From positions 1 to 31,345 of the forward strand of contig DFAP01000073.1 of the NCBI GenBank assembly GCA_002365855.1: DNA of 31,345 nt, given 5' to 3'. The position numbers were made by a program, and so were the translations under genes. Shown here piece by piece: positions 6,131 through 13,815 of the stretch. Positions within the stretch are counted from its first letter, which is position 1. Every line of letters starts with the position of its first letter. The notes beneath the pieces were generated by a model. It made no database searches and had not been told where the DNA came from. It saw only the letters and a list, made by a program, of their open reading frames with translations. The DNA comes from Pelotomaculum sp. UBA3103 (GTDB taxonomy: Bacteria > Bacillota > Desulfotomaculia > Desulfotomaculales > Pelotomaculaceae).

Positions 6131-8566
6131 ATGAATAGGCCTCTGGTTGTTCTAGCGTTTTTTTTCGCCGCCGGGATTCTGGCAGGAGAAGCGGCAAATA
6201 TCCAGTCTTCCACGGCCTTGGCCCTGGCTTTCTTTTCTTTTTTTACGGCTGTGACCGGGTGTATTTTAGCTTGGAAGGAAAACCGCCGGGTCATATTAAT
6301 TCTTTTCTTCCTTTTAGGAATGGTTTTAGCCCGAATTGAGGCAGAAAAAGTAGAGACACAGCTGGCGGGCTACACCGGACAGCGGGTTGTAATGACCGGG
6401 CGGGTAATGGCCGAGCCGGATGTTCGGGAAGATAAAGTATTTTATCCAATGCAGGCGCAGGAACTCATTAAGGCCGGGGAGCGCCACGCTGTCTCAGGCA
6501 CGGTGCGGCTTCAGGCATCAGAAGCAAGCCAGGTATTCGCGTACGGTGACGTGCTCATGGCTTCGGGACTGCTCATCCGGCCTGAGCCTGCAGGCAATCC
6601 AGGTGGGTTCGATTACAGGACCTACCTGGAGCGCCACGGGATTAAGGTTGTGCTTTTGGCCCGTGGGCAGGATGCTGTCCAGAAAACCGGTATTGGCGGC
6701 AGCAATCCGTTTCTTAACGCAGCTTTGAAACTCAAGCAGAAATTATCCGCTGCGGCCACCGCGTCACTGACTCCATCTCAGTCAGCAGTTTTAAACGGAG
6801 TTCTATTTGGAACCCAGGGTTTAATTGACAGGGACACAAGATGGTCTTTTCAAAAGACTGGTGTAGTGCACATTCTCAGCGTATCGGGACTGCATGTGGG
6901 ACTGGTTCTGGGGGGTATCTTCGGGTTGATGCGCCTGTTAAGGCTGCCGCCCAATCTAACCGCTGCGGTGACCACACCGGCGCTTATTTTTTATGCATTG
7001 ATGACCGGACTTAATCCTGCTGTGCTGAGGGCAACCATAATGGCGCTGCTTTTGGTTTGGGCCCACCACCTGGGACGCGAGCGGGACTGGCCGACAACAT
7101 TAGCCTTTGCCGCCCTGGTAATGCTGGCATGGAAACCCCTGGAATTATTCAGCCCCGGATTTCAACTCTCCTTTACAGCGACCTGGGGTATTCTCTACCT
7201 GGGACCTGTTTTTACCGGTACTTTCAGCAGACTTTTCAAGAATTTGCCGGGAAATATGGCCCTGCCGGCCGCACAGGCTCTGTCTATTCCCCTTGCCGCC
7301 CAGATGGCTGCCGTCCCTCTGGTAGCCTGGTACTATAACCTTGTCTCACTAGTTTCTATTCCAGCCAACCTGCTGGCCGTGCCGCTGGTAGGACTGGTTA
7401 TGGGCTTGGGAATGTTTGCAGCGTGCCTGGGTATGCTCTGGCTCCCCCTGGCTGTATTTATTAACGCGTCAACGGCAGCTGTTCTGGATTTATTTTTGGC
7501 CCTGATAGGTATCTTCCAGCGTCTGCCGGGAGCTGTGGTTTACCTGGCTACACCTCCCCTGCTTTTGGCCATGGCTTGGTATGGGGCGCTTACAGCGGCA
7601 GCAGCAGCGTACAATGGCTGGCGTCCTGTGTGCCTGCAGCGCCTAAAGGGCTGGGTACCCGCAGGCGCTATGACCTTTGTTGTTGTGCTGTTGATCTGGT
7701 GGCCATGGGGTGGCGGGAACAGGCTCACTGTACATTTTTTGGACGTAGGTCAGGGCGACAGCATATTGGTGCAGACTCCGGGCGGAAAGAACATGCTGAT
7801 TGACGCGGGCGGCAGGCCTGGTGAATTTTTAAGCGGCAGCGGGACAGGTGAGCAGGTGGTAGCACCCTATCTAAGGAGTATTGGTGTGAGTAGAATAGAC
7901 GCGCTGGTTTTAACCCATCCCCATGAGGACCACAGCGGCGGCGCCGTTTTCCTGATAGATAACTTTCCTGTTGACCTGGCTGTAGTTTCAACAACTGGCG
8001 ATGCTGGCAATAAAGGAGATTCAGGCGTGTCTGAAGGGGCATCTGATATACCTGACGGCTACAAGGCGCTGCTGGATAAAATAGCCCTGAACGGAACGCC
8101 GCTACAGGTGGCAGAATCTGGTGACACCCTGAGGCTGGAAGACGGAGTTTTCATCGAGGTCCTGGCGCCGAAAGAGGATGCGGTGCAAAAAGAACAGGAA
8201 TTAAATAATATCTCTCTGGTATTAAAGATGACTTACGGCCGCAGGTCATTCATTTTTACCGGTGATGTGGAATCGGAGGCGCAGAAGGAACTCATCCGGA
8301 CAGATGAGGTGCTGAGAGCCGATGTGCTGAAAATGCCTCACCACGGCAGCCGCACTTTACTGCCGGAGCTGCTCGAACAAATCCAACCGGAAGTGGCGGT
8401 AATTTCGGTCGGCGCCCACAACACTTTCGGCCACCCCTCACTATATACTTTAGACCTTCTTGACCGCTGTGGAGCACGGGTCTATCGAACGGACCAGGAC
8501 GGCGCGGTTATCGTGCAAACCGATGGAAACTATCTAAAGATATGGACGGGAAAAAAAAGAGACTAA
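6131..8566 (+). CDS. comEC: ComEC/Rec2 family DNA-uptake channel
   Basis: An 811-residue polytopic membrane protein with the full ComEC layout. It has an N-terminal DUF4131-type region with early membrane helices. A Competence domain follows, with HILSVSGLHVGLVLGG near 247-262 and many helices to about 520. The C-terminal metallo-beta-lactamase domain has LDVGQGDS near 537, THPHEDHSGG near 595 and a late MPHHGS near 735. ComEC carries single-stranded DNA across the membrane in natural transformation, and the beta-lactamase domain is thought to degrade the non-transported strand. GGAG sits 6 nt before the ATG at 6131; an upstream TTG (6119) is less likely. No comEA or other competence gene is next to it in this window. 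Confidence 0.95.
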   Translation: MNRPLVVLAFFFAAGILAGEAANIQSSTALALAFFSFFTAVTGCILAWKENRRVILILFFLLGMVLARIEAEKVETQLAGYTGQRVVMTGRVMAEPDVREDKVFYPMQAQELIKAGERHAVSGTVRLQASEASQVFAYGDVLMASGLLIRPEPAGNPGGFDYRTYLERHGIKVVLLARGQDAVQKTGIGGSNPFLNAALKLKQKLSAAATASLTPSQSAVLNGVLFGTQGLIDRDTRWSFQKTGVVHILSVSGLHVGLVLGGIFGLMRLLRLPPNLTAAVTTPALIFYALMTGLNPAVLRATIMALLLVWAHHLGRERDWPTTLAFAALVMLAWKPLELFSPGFQLSFTATWGILYLGPVFTGTFSRLFKNLPGNMALPAAQALSIPLAAQMAAVPLVAWYYNLVSLVSIPANLLAVPLVGLVMGLGMFAACLGMLWLPLAVFINASTAAVLDLFLALIGIFQRLPGAVVYLATPPLLLAMAWYGALTAAAAAYNGWRPVCLQRLKGWVPAGAMTFVVVLLIWWPWGGGNRLTVHFLDVGQGDSILVQTPGGKNMLIDAGGRPGEFLSGSGTGEQVVAPYLRSIGVSRIDALVLTHPHEDHSGGAVFLIDNFPVDLAVVSTTGDAGNKGDSGVSEGASDIPDGYKALLDKIALNGTPLQVAESGDTLRLEDGVFIEVLAPKEDAVQKEQELNNISLVLKMTYGRRSFIFTGDVESEAQKELIRTDEVLRADVLKMPHHGSRTLLPELLEQIQPEVAVISVGAHNTFGHPSLYTLDLLDRCGARVYRTDQDGAVIVQTDGNYLKIWTGKKRD

Positions 8567-8717
8567 AAAATTGTTTTACGTAAATGATTTTAAAAGATGT
8601 AAATGAATGAAGGATTTAACCATAATTTGGAAAAATATATAATATAAACCCGATAGGGAACTGAAAGGGGGAAGGACCGGCCCGCCCCGCCCCGAACATT
8701 TTGGGACTGTGTTGCAC

Positions 8718-8732
8718 TACCAATCCCGATAA
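8718..8732. repeat. 15-bp direct repeat, copy 1 (TACCAATCCCGATAA)
   Basis: An identical copy lies at 10072-10086, so the pair brackets the rhodanese gene. A related CCCGATA also occurs at 8649-8655. AAGGACCG is found near both loci (8672-8679 and 10088-10095), which suggests two diverged copies of a larger intergenic element. Confidence 0.6.
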
Positions 8733-8791
8733 AGAATGAACTGGGAAAAATCGAGAAGTAAGAATAAGATGAAAGTAAGTTTTTTAAGCAA

Positions 8792-8812
8792 ACCACCCGT
8801 TTTACGGGTGGT
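8792..8812 (-). terminator. Hairpin between convergent comEC and rhodanese genes
   Basis: ACCACCCGT (8792-8800) and ACGGGTGGT (8804-8812) form a perfect 9-bp stem with a TTT loop. On the minus strand it is followed by TTGCTT, a weak U-tract, so it could terminate the rhodanese gene. Its shape also resembles the subterminal hairpins of IS200/IS605-type elements, which I cannot confirm. Confidence 0.5.
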
Positions 8813-8843
8813 CATGATTCGATTTATGTGATTTTGGCTTATC

Positions 8844-9770
8844 TTAATATGCTCCTTTTAACAAAGGTTTTTCAGTGGCCCAGTAAAGGTAAAAACCATC
8901 ATATACCTTAACGTTGTTGTAACCAAGCAACTTATCGAGCACGAAATAAACATAAGAAGCCCGGGATGCGTCGTCGCAATAAACAATAACCTGTTTATCT
9001 AGGGTAACATTTTTGTCAACAAAGATTTTTTCAAGGTCGGTTACTGTCTTGAAAGTCTGGTCTTCATTTATTAAGAGTTCCCAAGAGATGTTAACCGCCC
9101 CTGGAATGTGGCCGCGGCCGCTGTATTCTTCCGGTGACCGGGCGTCGATGATAACGTTTTCCTCGGGATTTTCCAAGGCAGCGGCAACATTAACAGTTTC
9201 AATAATAGCCCTTACCTTAGGCTGTACGTCGGTTAAATTAAACTTTCCAAGATATGTTCTTCTTACTCTTCCAGCTTCGATTTCGTAGCCATTGGCAAGC
9301 CACTGGTCAAGTCCGCCCTCCAATATCTGCACATTTAGTCCATACATGTTCAAGAAAAACCACAGACGGGCATGGGAGTAATTATCACTATAAACCACAA
9401 TGTGGTCGGTGCTGTTTACACCATATTCCCTGATCGTCAGGCTAAAGATTTTGGGAGTGGTGAAACGGCCCCGCCGGTTTGGGTCTGACAGGGACTTAGG
9501 GCTAAAGCAAATTGCCCCTGGAATATGACCCTGTTCATAAATATTTCTATCCCGGGTGTCAATGATGGTTAAGTTGGGCTGATTCAGCATTCCTCTTAAT
9601 TGTTCAGCACTTACCGTGCTTTCCGGGTAGGCGTAAGGTTTGACCTCATTCCTTTCAATTGCATCCCTTATAATAGCGTCTTCTATCTCCCCACCCCTGT
9701 TGCAGCCTGCAATTAAACCAAATAATAACGTTATAGCCAAAACAATGATTAAAACTTTTTTAAACCTCAT
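8844..9770 (-). CDS. Two-domain rhodanese (sulfurtransferase) lipoprotein
   Basis: A 308-residue protein. The N-terminus has a hydrophobic signal ending in a lipobox LIAGC (Cys23), so it should be lipid-anchored outside the membrane. Two rhodanese domains follow. The first (about 45-165; TIIDTRDRNIYEQGHIPGA) has Ser128 where the catalytic Cys would sit. The second (about 190-305; VIIDARSPEEYSGRGHIPGAVNI) has the active loop CDDASR, with Cys265 and Arg270. An inactive first and active second domain is the normal arrangement in thiosulfate/mercaptopyruvate sulfurtransferases. AAGGAGG precedes the ATG at 9770; upstream ATGs overlap that site. It is a single gene with a hairpin after it, flanked by a direct repeat. 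The sulfur donor is unknown. Confidence 0.92.
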   Translation of the reverse strand: MRFKKVLIIVLAITLLFGLIAGCNRGGEIEDAIIRDAIERNEVKPYAYPESTVSAEQLRGMLNQPNLTIIDTRDRNIYEQGHIPGAICFSPKSLSDPNRRGRFTTPKIFSLTIREYGVNSTDHIVVYSDNYSHARLWFFLNMYGLNVQILEGGLDQWLANGYEIEAGRVRRTYLGKFNLTDVQPKVRAIIETVNVAAALENPEENVIIDARSPEEYSGRGHIPGAVNISWELLINEDQTFKTVTDLEKIFVDKNVTLDKQVIVYCDDASRASYVYFVLDKLLGYNNVKVYDGFYLYWATEKPLLKGAY

Positions 9771-9828
9771 TAGTACAACAACCTCCTTTTTCATGTAAAA
9801 CTTGCGAAGTATCAATGGCAGTTAAGCC

Positions 9829-9857
9829 ATTATATGTAATAACAAGAAAAGTGTGAT
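9829..9857 (-). promoter_or_regulatory. Candidate promoter for the rhodanese gene
   Basis: On the minus strand a consensus TATAAT (9829-9834) lies 17 bp from ATCACA (9852-9857), a 4-of-6 match to the -35 box. It is about 60 nt upstream of the start codon. Confidence 0.4.
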
Positions 9858-9952
9858 CATACAGATACTATTACTCAACTTTCATACATTAAAATTTAGC
9901 CTCAAAACCATGGTAAAACTAGAGTTCTATTTGATAAATTTGCCAGTAAATA

Positions 9953-9987
9953 GAAAAAAGAAAAAGCACCTAAAAATAGGTGCTTTT
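9953..9987 (-). terminator. Terminator of the PaaI-DUF1992 operon (minus strand)
   Basis: A perfect 11-bp stem (AAAAGCACCTA 9962-9972, TAGGTGCTTTT 9977-9987) with an AAAA loop is followed on the minus strand by a long T-rich tract (plus-strand A-run 9954-9965). It lies about 230 nt beyond the DUF1992 stop. Apart from this hairpin and the repeat at 10072-10086, I see nothing in 9860-10218. Confidence 0.8.
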
Positions 9988-10071
9988 GAATTCGTTCCGG
10001 CACTATTGGTGAATATTTTTGTTTACTATGAGTTCAACCATCATTTAGGAAACCATTGATCTTCGTTATAT

Positions 10072-10086
10072 TACCAATCCCGATAA
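10072..10086. repeat. 15-bp direct repeat, copy 2 (TACCAATCCCGATAA)
   Basis: Identical to 8718-8732, about 1.35 kb away. It lies in the long 3' region of the DUF1992 gene, upstream of the rhodanese promoter. Confidence 0.6.
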
Positions 10087-10218
10087 TAAGGACCGAAAGG
10101 TTGTAACATTAGTTGCCCCGGCTAGAATTAAATACACATAACCACCTCATAACCTAACTCAAAAAGATGGATGATGACATATCTGAGCACTTCAGGAAAA
10201 CTGACTGTCCCATGCTAT

Positions 10219-10590
10219 TTAATATTTACCTAGTTTTTTATGTATTTTGCTTTTGTACGAGCCTAAAGCGAAGTTTACCCTTCTTTTTTCCATAAGCAGA
10301 TCAAATTTTAATATTTGATAAGTCAGCTTCTTAGATAATGAATCTCTTTCTTCTTCACTATGGCAGCAGTCAATTAATTTTTGCAGGGAAACAATTTCTT
10401 TCTTGAGCTCAAGCTCTTCAGGCAGAACCCCCGCGTTCTTAAGTATTGTAAAACCAGCCCGAAGATGCTCTGGTACGTTGCTCATATAGTCCAGGTTTAA
10501 AGGCTTGCCCTTGTTCTTAAGGCAATCAAACTCTCCGTTCTCCATGGCTTCGCGAATTTTATTTTCAGCTACCATTGTTATAAAGTCCAA
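10219..10590 (-). CDS. DUF1992 / DnaJC28-like conserved protein
   Basis: A 123-residue protein that is essentially one DUF1992 domain. The signature AENKIREAMENGEFDCLKNKGKPLNLD (residues 8-34) is followed by PEHLRAGFTILKNAGVLPEELELKKEI. In eukaryotes this region occurs in DnaJ homologue subfamily C member 28, but no J domain is present here. The bacterial role is not established. The TTG at 10590 has an AGAGAGG site about 6 nt upstream; the in-frame ATG at 10575 lacks one. The gene follows the thioesterase by 30 nt on the same strand, so they probably share a transcript ending at the 9953-9987 terminator. Confidence 0.88.
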   Translation of the reverse strand: MDFITMVAENKIREAMENGEFDCLKNKGKPLNLDYMSNVPEHLRAGFTILKNAGVLPEELELKKEIVSLQKLIDCCHSEEERDSLSKKLTYQILKFDLLMEKRRVNFALGSYKSKIHKKLGKY

Positions 10591-10620
10591 TTTTTACCTC
10601 TCTCTGTTTAACTTAATAAC

Positions 10621-11043
10621 TTAGGTACCCGGTACCAGCAATAAGTCTTTTTTGCGGTAGACAATTCCTTCAGCAACGGCAATCAGGTTGTTTTCACCAT
10701 CCAGGACATTAATCCTGTACAGGGCGGTGCGGGAAGTCAAACTTATTTCTTCGGCGGTAGCTACCAGGGTGGTTCCGATTTGGGTAGCCTTTAAAAAGGA
10801 TATGTTTACATTCAGGGCTAATGCAACTTGCCCCCGGGAGTTGCTGGCCGCGCCGAAAGCTATATCAGCCAGAGCAAAAATCGCGCCCCCGTGTGTAACA
10901 CCGTTAAAGTTGACGGCATGTTTTCCTATTTTCATGGCTGTCCTGGCGTATCCCGGCTTGATCTCTATTAATTTTATACCCATTAACCTGGAAAATGCAT
11001 CTTCTTTAATCTTTTCAGCGATTTTTTCATCAACAACATCCAT
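10621..11043 (-). CDS. PaaI-family hotdog-fold thioesterase
   Basis: A 140-residue hotdog-fold protein with the PaaI/4HBT signature NFNGVTHGGAIFALADIAFGAASNS (about 44-68): a catalytic-region Asn/His-Gly-Gly followed by the helix with the acidic residue. NVNISFLKATQIGTTLVATAEEISLTSRTALYRINV is typical of the second half. These enzymes hydrolyse acyl-CoA thioesters, often aryl-CoAs such as phenylacetyl-CoA intermediates. The substrate is not predictable here. AGGTGAT lies just upstream of the ATG. It is the first gene of a likely two-gene unit with the DUF1992 protein. Confidence 0.9.
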   Translation of the reverse strand: MDVVDEKIAEKIKEDAFSRLMGIKLIEIKPGYARTAMKIGKHAVNFNGVTHGGAIFALADIAFGAASNSRGQVALALNVNISFLKATQIGTTLVATAEEISLTSRTALYRINVLDGENNLIAVAEGIVYRKKDLLLVPGT

Positions 11044-11158
11044 TTCATCACCTCAAAAAGTGGACATATTTTACTTAACCTTTTGAACTAGTTAACTAGA
11101 GCCTGTGCTCTCGCTTTGTCTTCAAAAACGTTCATAAATAGAATTATAGGCCAAAATC

Positions 11159-11329
11159 TTATAGATGTAAATTTGTTTCGGGTTCTTTATAGGAGTAAAC
11201 TGAAAAAGGCTCCCTGTAGTCACAATTCATGTGGGTTACAACGCGGCCTATTTTACACGTTATACTGTCATCCTCATGGCTGTCAAAGATGTCGTAGTGC
11301 AGGCAATCAAAACAAGGCCATTTCTCCAT
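11159..11329 (-). CDS. Small cysteine-rich protein, unknown
   Basis: A 56-residue frame starting at ATG 11329 behind a GGTGGTGA-like ribosome site. Cysteines at 6 and 9 (CFDC), 25 and 36, plus His at 11, 18 and 33, give a CxxC...C...C pattern that could hold zinc or an Fe-S cluster. I do not recognise the family. The start signal and cysteine pattern favour a real gene, but shortness leaves doubt. It lies 115 nt upstream of the thioesterase on the same strand. Confidence 0.5.
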   Translation of the reverse strand: MEKWPCFDCLHYDIFDSHEDDSITCKIGRVVTHMNCDYREPFSVYSYKEPETNLHL

Positions 11330-11422
11330 TCCAATCACCACCAGAAATATCTTGTCCGCTAATGTTTAAAAATACTCATCAGATGCTTGAATAGAAATTT
11401 TGCAGTAAGTGGCATAATCTAC

Positions 11423-11451
11423 TTGACAGCGCCGTTTCGTTCTGTTAAAAT
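11423..11451 (+). promoter_or_regulatory. Sigma-A promoter of the T-box/LeuA-family gene
   Basis: A consensus TTGACA (11423-11428) and TAAAAT (11446-11451) have 17-bp spacing. The predicted start near 11458 is just before the T-box stem I. Confidence 0.8.
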
Positions 11452-11457
11452 CCAACC

Positions 11458-11742
11458 ATATTAAAATGACGATGAGAGGGAATAGTAGGCGCTTTCCTGC
11501 GGGTTTCAGAGAGCCGCTGTTTGGTGTGAGGCGGTCGAAGACGGGGCGCGGAACTCTCCCTGGAGTTGCCGACCGAAATCTTTGCAAAGTAGGCTCGGAC
11601 GGATCTTCCACCGTTAAAAGGAAGGGGATATCGGATTCTTTAAATCCCGTATCTTTTAAGGAGAGCGGCTTTAAGCTGCTAAGTTGAGTGGTACTGCGGA
11701 GGTAAGCCCTTCGTCTCAATGCGAGGCGGAGGTTTTTTATTT
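11458..11742 (+). promoter_or_regulatory. T-box leader, probably leucine-specific
   Basis: This leader senses uncharged tRNA. Stem I has an AGTA loop-E element (11484-11487) facing GAA (11551-11553). Helices 11477-11481/11557-11561 and 11489-11492/11546-11549 enclose the specifier loop, and the triplet after GAA is CUC (11554-11556), a leucine codon. The T-box core is GAGTGGTACTGCGG (11686-11699). Its UGGU (11689-11692) would pair with an ACCA acceptor end, which fits the A73 of tRNA-Leu. The terminator hairpin is at 11708-11732. The leader controls the LeuA-family gene 100 nt downstream. Class assignment is strong. The leucine call is less certain because a U rather than a purine follows the triplet. 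Confidence 0.85.
11708..11742 (+). terminator. T-box-controlled terminator
   Basis: A 10-bp stem with two G-U pairs (11708-11717 with 11723-11732), a 5-nt loop and TTTTTT after it. It overlaps the 3' part of the antiterminator region, as expected for a transcriptional T-box switch. Confidence 0.85.
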
Positions 11743-11833
11743 TGCAGCAGAAAATTGAGGCGGCTCAATGATGATGGGGCCTGGAAGCCTTATAATTTCA
11801 GGAGTGGGCCGGGATATGAGGAGGAAACGATAA

Positions 11834-13360
11834 GTGAAAAAGCTGTATATATTTGATACGACTCTCAGGGACGGTGAAAAGTCTCTGGGGATAACCCTGA
11901 ATGCCGCTGAAAAACTGGAAATAAGCAGGCAGTTGGTCAAGCTTGGCGTCGATGTGATCGAAGCTGGTTACCCTGCTTTTTCACCTTTTGATTTGGAGGC
12001 TGTGCGAACCATTGCCCGGGAAGTCAAAGAGGCAGTTATTTGCGGCTTTTCCCGTGCGGAAGAAAAGGACATTGACTATTGTGCGGAAGCGCTTCGGGAA
12101 GCTGCACAGCCGAGAATTCACACAGGAATAGGAATTTCCCCGCGTCATATGGGACAAAAGCAGCTGTCTCCCGCTCAGGTTCTTGAAACAGCGGTGTCTG
12201 CCGTAAAACATGCGAAAAAATATGTGAGCGACGTCCAATTTTACGCGGAAGACGCCTTCAACAGCCACCGGCCTTTCCTGGTTGAAATCATTGAGAAAGT
12301 TATAGAAGCCGGGGCTACAGTGGTGAATATACCTGATACTGCAGGATATGCCACACCCTGGGAGTATAATGATTTGATCTGCCATGTTATGAATAATGTT
12401 AAGAACATTAATCAGGCCATGGTCAGCATCCACTGCCATAACGACCTCGGCATGGCTACTGCTAATGCATTGGCCGGGATCAGAGCAGGTGCAGTCCAGG
12501 TTGAGGGTACAATAAACGGGATCGGGGAGCGTGCTGGAAACACTTCTTTAGAAGAAGCAATTATGGCTATTTACACCCGGCGCTATAGTTATGGTATAAA
12601 ATGGGGAATCAACACCAAAGAGATTTCTGCCACCAGCAGGCTGGTAGAAAGGGTCACAGGAGTTGCGGTGCCTGGCCACAAAGCGATAGTGGGCACCAAT
12701 GCGCTTAAGCGCGTGCCGATTATTGACCAGAGCTATTCTTCACAGGCGAAAACCGCATATGAAATGATTGAGCCCGACCTGGTAGGGCTGCCTAAAAGCG
12801 GGGTAGTTTTAAGCGCAAACACCGGTAGAAGCGAGTTCATGCGCGGGATGGAGAAATTGGGATACTGCCTGGGGAAGGAAGACCTTGAATCAATATATGA
12901 AAAATTTTTAATGCTTGCCGGTAAAAAAAAGGAAGTTGTCGACGAGGACCTGCATTTACTAATAGATGAATCAAGGGAACATAGTGAAAAAATTATCGTC
13001 AGGAATATATCAGTTACCACCAACGGGGTGTCCAGGGCTACGGCAACCGTAACCCTTGATCTTGGAGGTGAAACTGTTACTGACGCGGCCTGCGGCTACG
13101 GTCCTGTAGATGCAGTATTTAAGGCGGTTGACCTTCTGGTTGGAGAGCAGGTTTGTCTGGAGGGTTTTTCGTTAAAGTCTGTCAGCCGGGGCCGTGAATC
13201 ACTGGGAGACGCTACGGTGAAGGTGCGTTATGGAGATGACGGGCACGTGGTTGGCAGAGGCGCCAGTACCGATGTGATTGAGGCCAGCGCAAAGGCCTAT
13301 GTTAATGCCCTGACCAAGGTAAAGATAATCACGCGGGAAAATACCAGTTTTGCACGGTAA
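11834..13360 (+). CDS. 2-isopropylmalate synthase (LeuA) family protein with altered catalytic motif
   Basis: A 508-residue protein with the LeuA layout: TIM-barrel domain (about 1-275), linker subdomains and the C-terminal LeuA allosteric domain (about 385-505). DTTLRDGE (8-15) and the metal-binding HxH (His200, His202 in [11 protein letters not shown]) are present, as is [14 protein letters not shown]. At 290-301, where LeuA has AFAH(E/S)SGIHQDG, this protein reads [12 protein letters not shown]: Arg293 and Asp298 replace both histidines, one of them a catalytic-site residue in characterised enzymes. GKHSGR is replaced by SANTGR. Alignment on both sides is in frame, so this is not a frameshift. 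The start is a GTG with AGGAGG 9 nt upstream. The T-box indicates leucine-responsive control. It may have a changed reaction or a regulatory role. Confidence 0.85.
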   Translation: MKKLYIFDTTLRDGEKSLGITLNAAEKLEISRQLVKLGVDVIEAGYPAFSPFDLEAVRTIAREVKEAVICGFSRAEEKDIDYCAEALREAAQPRIHTGIGISPRHMGQKQLSPAQVLETAVSAVKHAKKYVSDVQFYAEDAFNSHRPFLVEIIEKVIEAGATVVNIPDTAGYATPWEYNDLICHVMNNVKNINQAMVSIHCHNDLGMATANALAGIRAGAVQVEGTINGIGERAGNTSLEEAIMAIYTRRYSYGIKWGINTKEISATSRLVERVTGVAVPGHKAIVGTNALKRVPIIDQSYSSQAKTAYEMIEPDLVGLPKSGVVLSANTGRSEFMRGMEKLGYCLGKEDLESIYEKFLMLAGKKKEVVDEDLHLLIDESREHSEKIIVRNISVTTNGVSRATATVTLDLGGETVTDAACGYGPVDAVFKAVDLLVGEQVCLEGFSLKSVSRGRESLGDATVKVRYGDDGHVVGRGASTDVIEASAKAYVNALTKVKIITRENTSFAR

Positions 13361-13376
13361 AGACAGCCTCAGTATG

Positions 13377-13410
13377 AAGGGTCAGAGCCTTAAACTCTGA
13401 CCCTTTATGA
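13377..13410 (+). terminator. Terminator after the LeuA-family gene
   Basis: A perfect 11-bp stem (AAGGGTCAGAG 13377-13387 with CTCTGACCCTT 13395-13405) with a 7-nt loop. It is followed by a short, interrupted T-tract. Confidence 0.75.
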
Positions 13411-13438
13411 ATTTATAGGGCATTACTTTTACTTTTCG

Positions 13439-13467
13439 TTGTAAGGGACAGGCGGATTTAATATAAT
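13439..13467 (+). promoter_or_regulatory. Promoter for the 13495 gene and holA
   Basis: TTGTAA (13439-13444) and a consensus TATAAT (13462-13467) have 17-bp spacing, about 28 nt upstream of the start codon. Confidence 0.7.
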
Positions 13468-13494
13468 GAAGGAAAATATCCGGGGGTGTATAGT

Positions 13495-13815
13495 ATGGCT
13501 GTTATTGAAGTAACGGTAGTTCCTATAGGGACGCCGTCTTCAAGTTTGAGTGAATATGTCGCAGGCTGTGTTAAATTACTGATGGATTCTGAAGGAATCA
13601 GCTACCAGCTTACGCCGATGGGTACCGTTATTGAGGGAGATCTGGACCGGGTGCTGGCACTGACTCGCCTGATGCATGAGCATCCTTTTGAAAAAGGAGT
13701 CTCCAGGGTGGTTACGACCCTGCGCATAGACGACAGGCGGGACAAGGACCTGACCATGAAAGGAAAGGTGGAGGCGGTAAAAACAAGACTGTCCAGTTCT
13801 AAGGTGCAGCCGTGA
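13495..13815 (+). CDS. MTH1187/YqgV-type thiamine-binding family protein
   Basis: A 106-residue protein of the MTH1187 family (Thiamine_BP, PF01910): small ferredoxin-like-fold proteins, some of which bind thiamine or HMP. MAVIEVTVVPIGTPSSSLSEYVAGCVKLL opens the domain, YQLTPMGTVIEGDLDRVLAL is the central signature, and VVTTLRIDDRRDKDLTMKGKVEAVKTRL closes it. The ATG at 13495 has GGGGGTG about 7 nt upstream; an in-frame GTG (13486) overlaps that site. Its stop overlaps the holA start (GTGA), so the two are translationally coupled. The biological role is poorly known. No thiamine gene or riboswitch is nearby. Confidence 0.88.
   Translation: MAVIEVTVVPIGTPSSSLSEYVAGCVKLLMDSEGISYQLTPMGTVIEGDLDRVLALTRLMHEHPFEKGVSRVVTTLRIDDRRDKDLTMKGKVEAVKTRLSSSKVQP

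Noticed and set aside
8792..8812. Hairpin as the end of an intact IS200/IS605 element
   Set aside because: No transposase or TnpB frame exists in the area; at most it is a remnant, so it is listed as a terminator-like hairpin.
9853..10059. 68-codon frame in the gap upstream of the rhodanese gene
   Set aside because: It runs through the perfect terminator hairpin at 9962-9987 and has no ribosome site.
11116..11687. Short plus- and minus-strand frames across the T-box and the region before it
   Set aside because: The frames in 11466-11719 overlap a structured T-box RNA. The plus frame at 11116-11394 is opposite the better supported Cys-rich frame.
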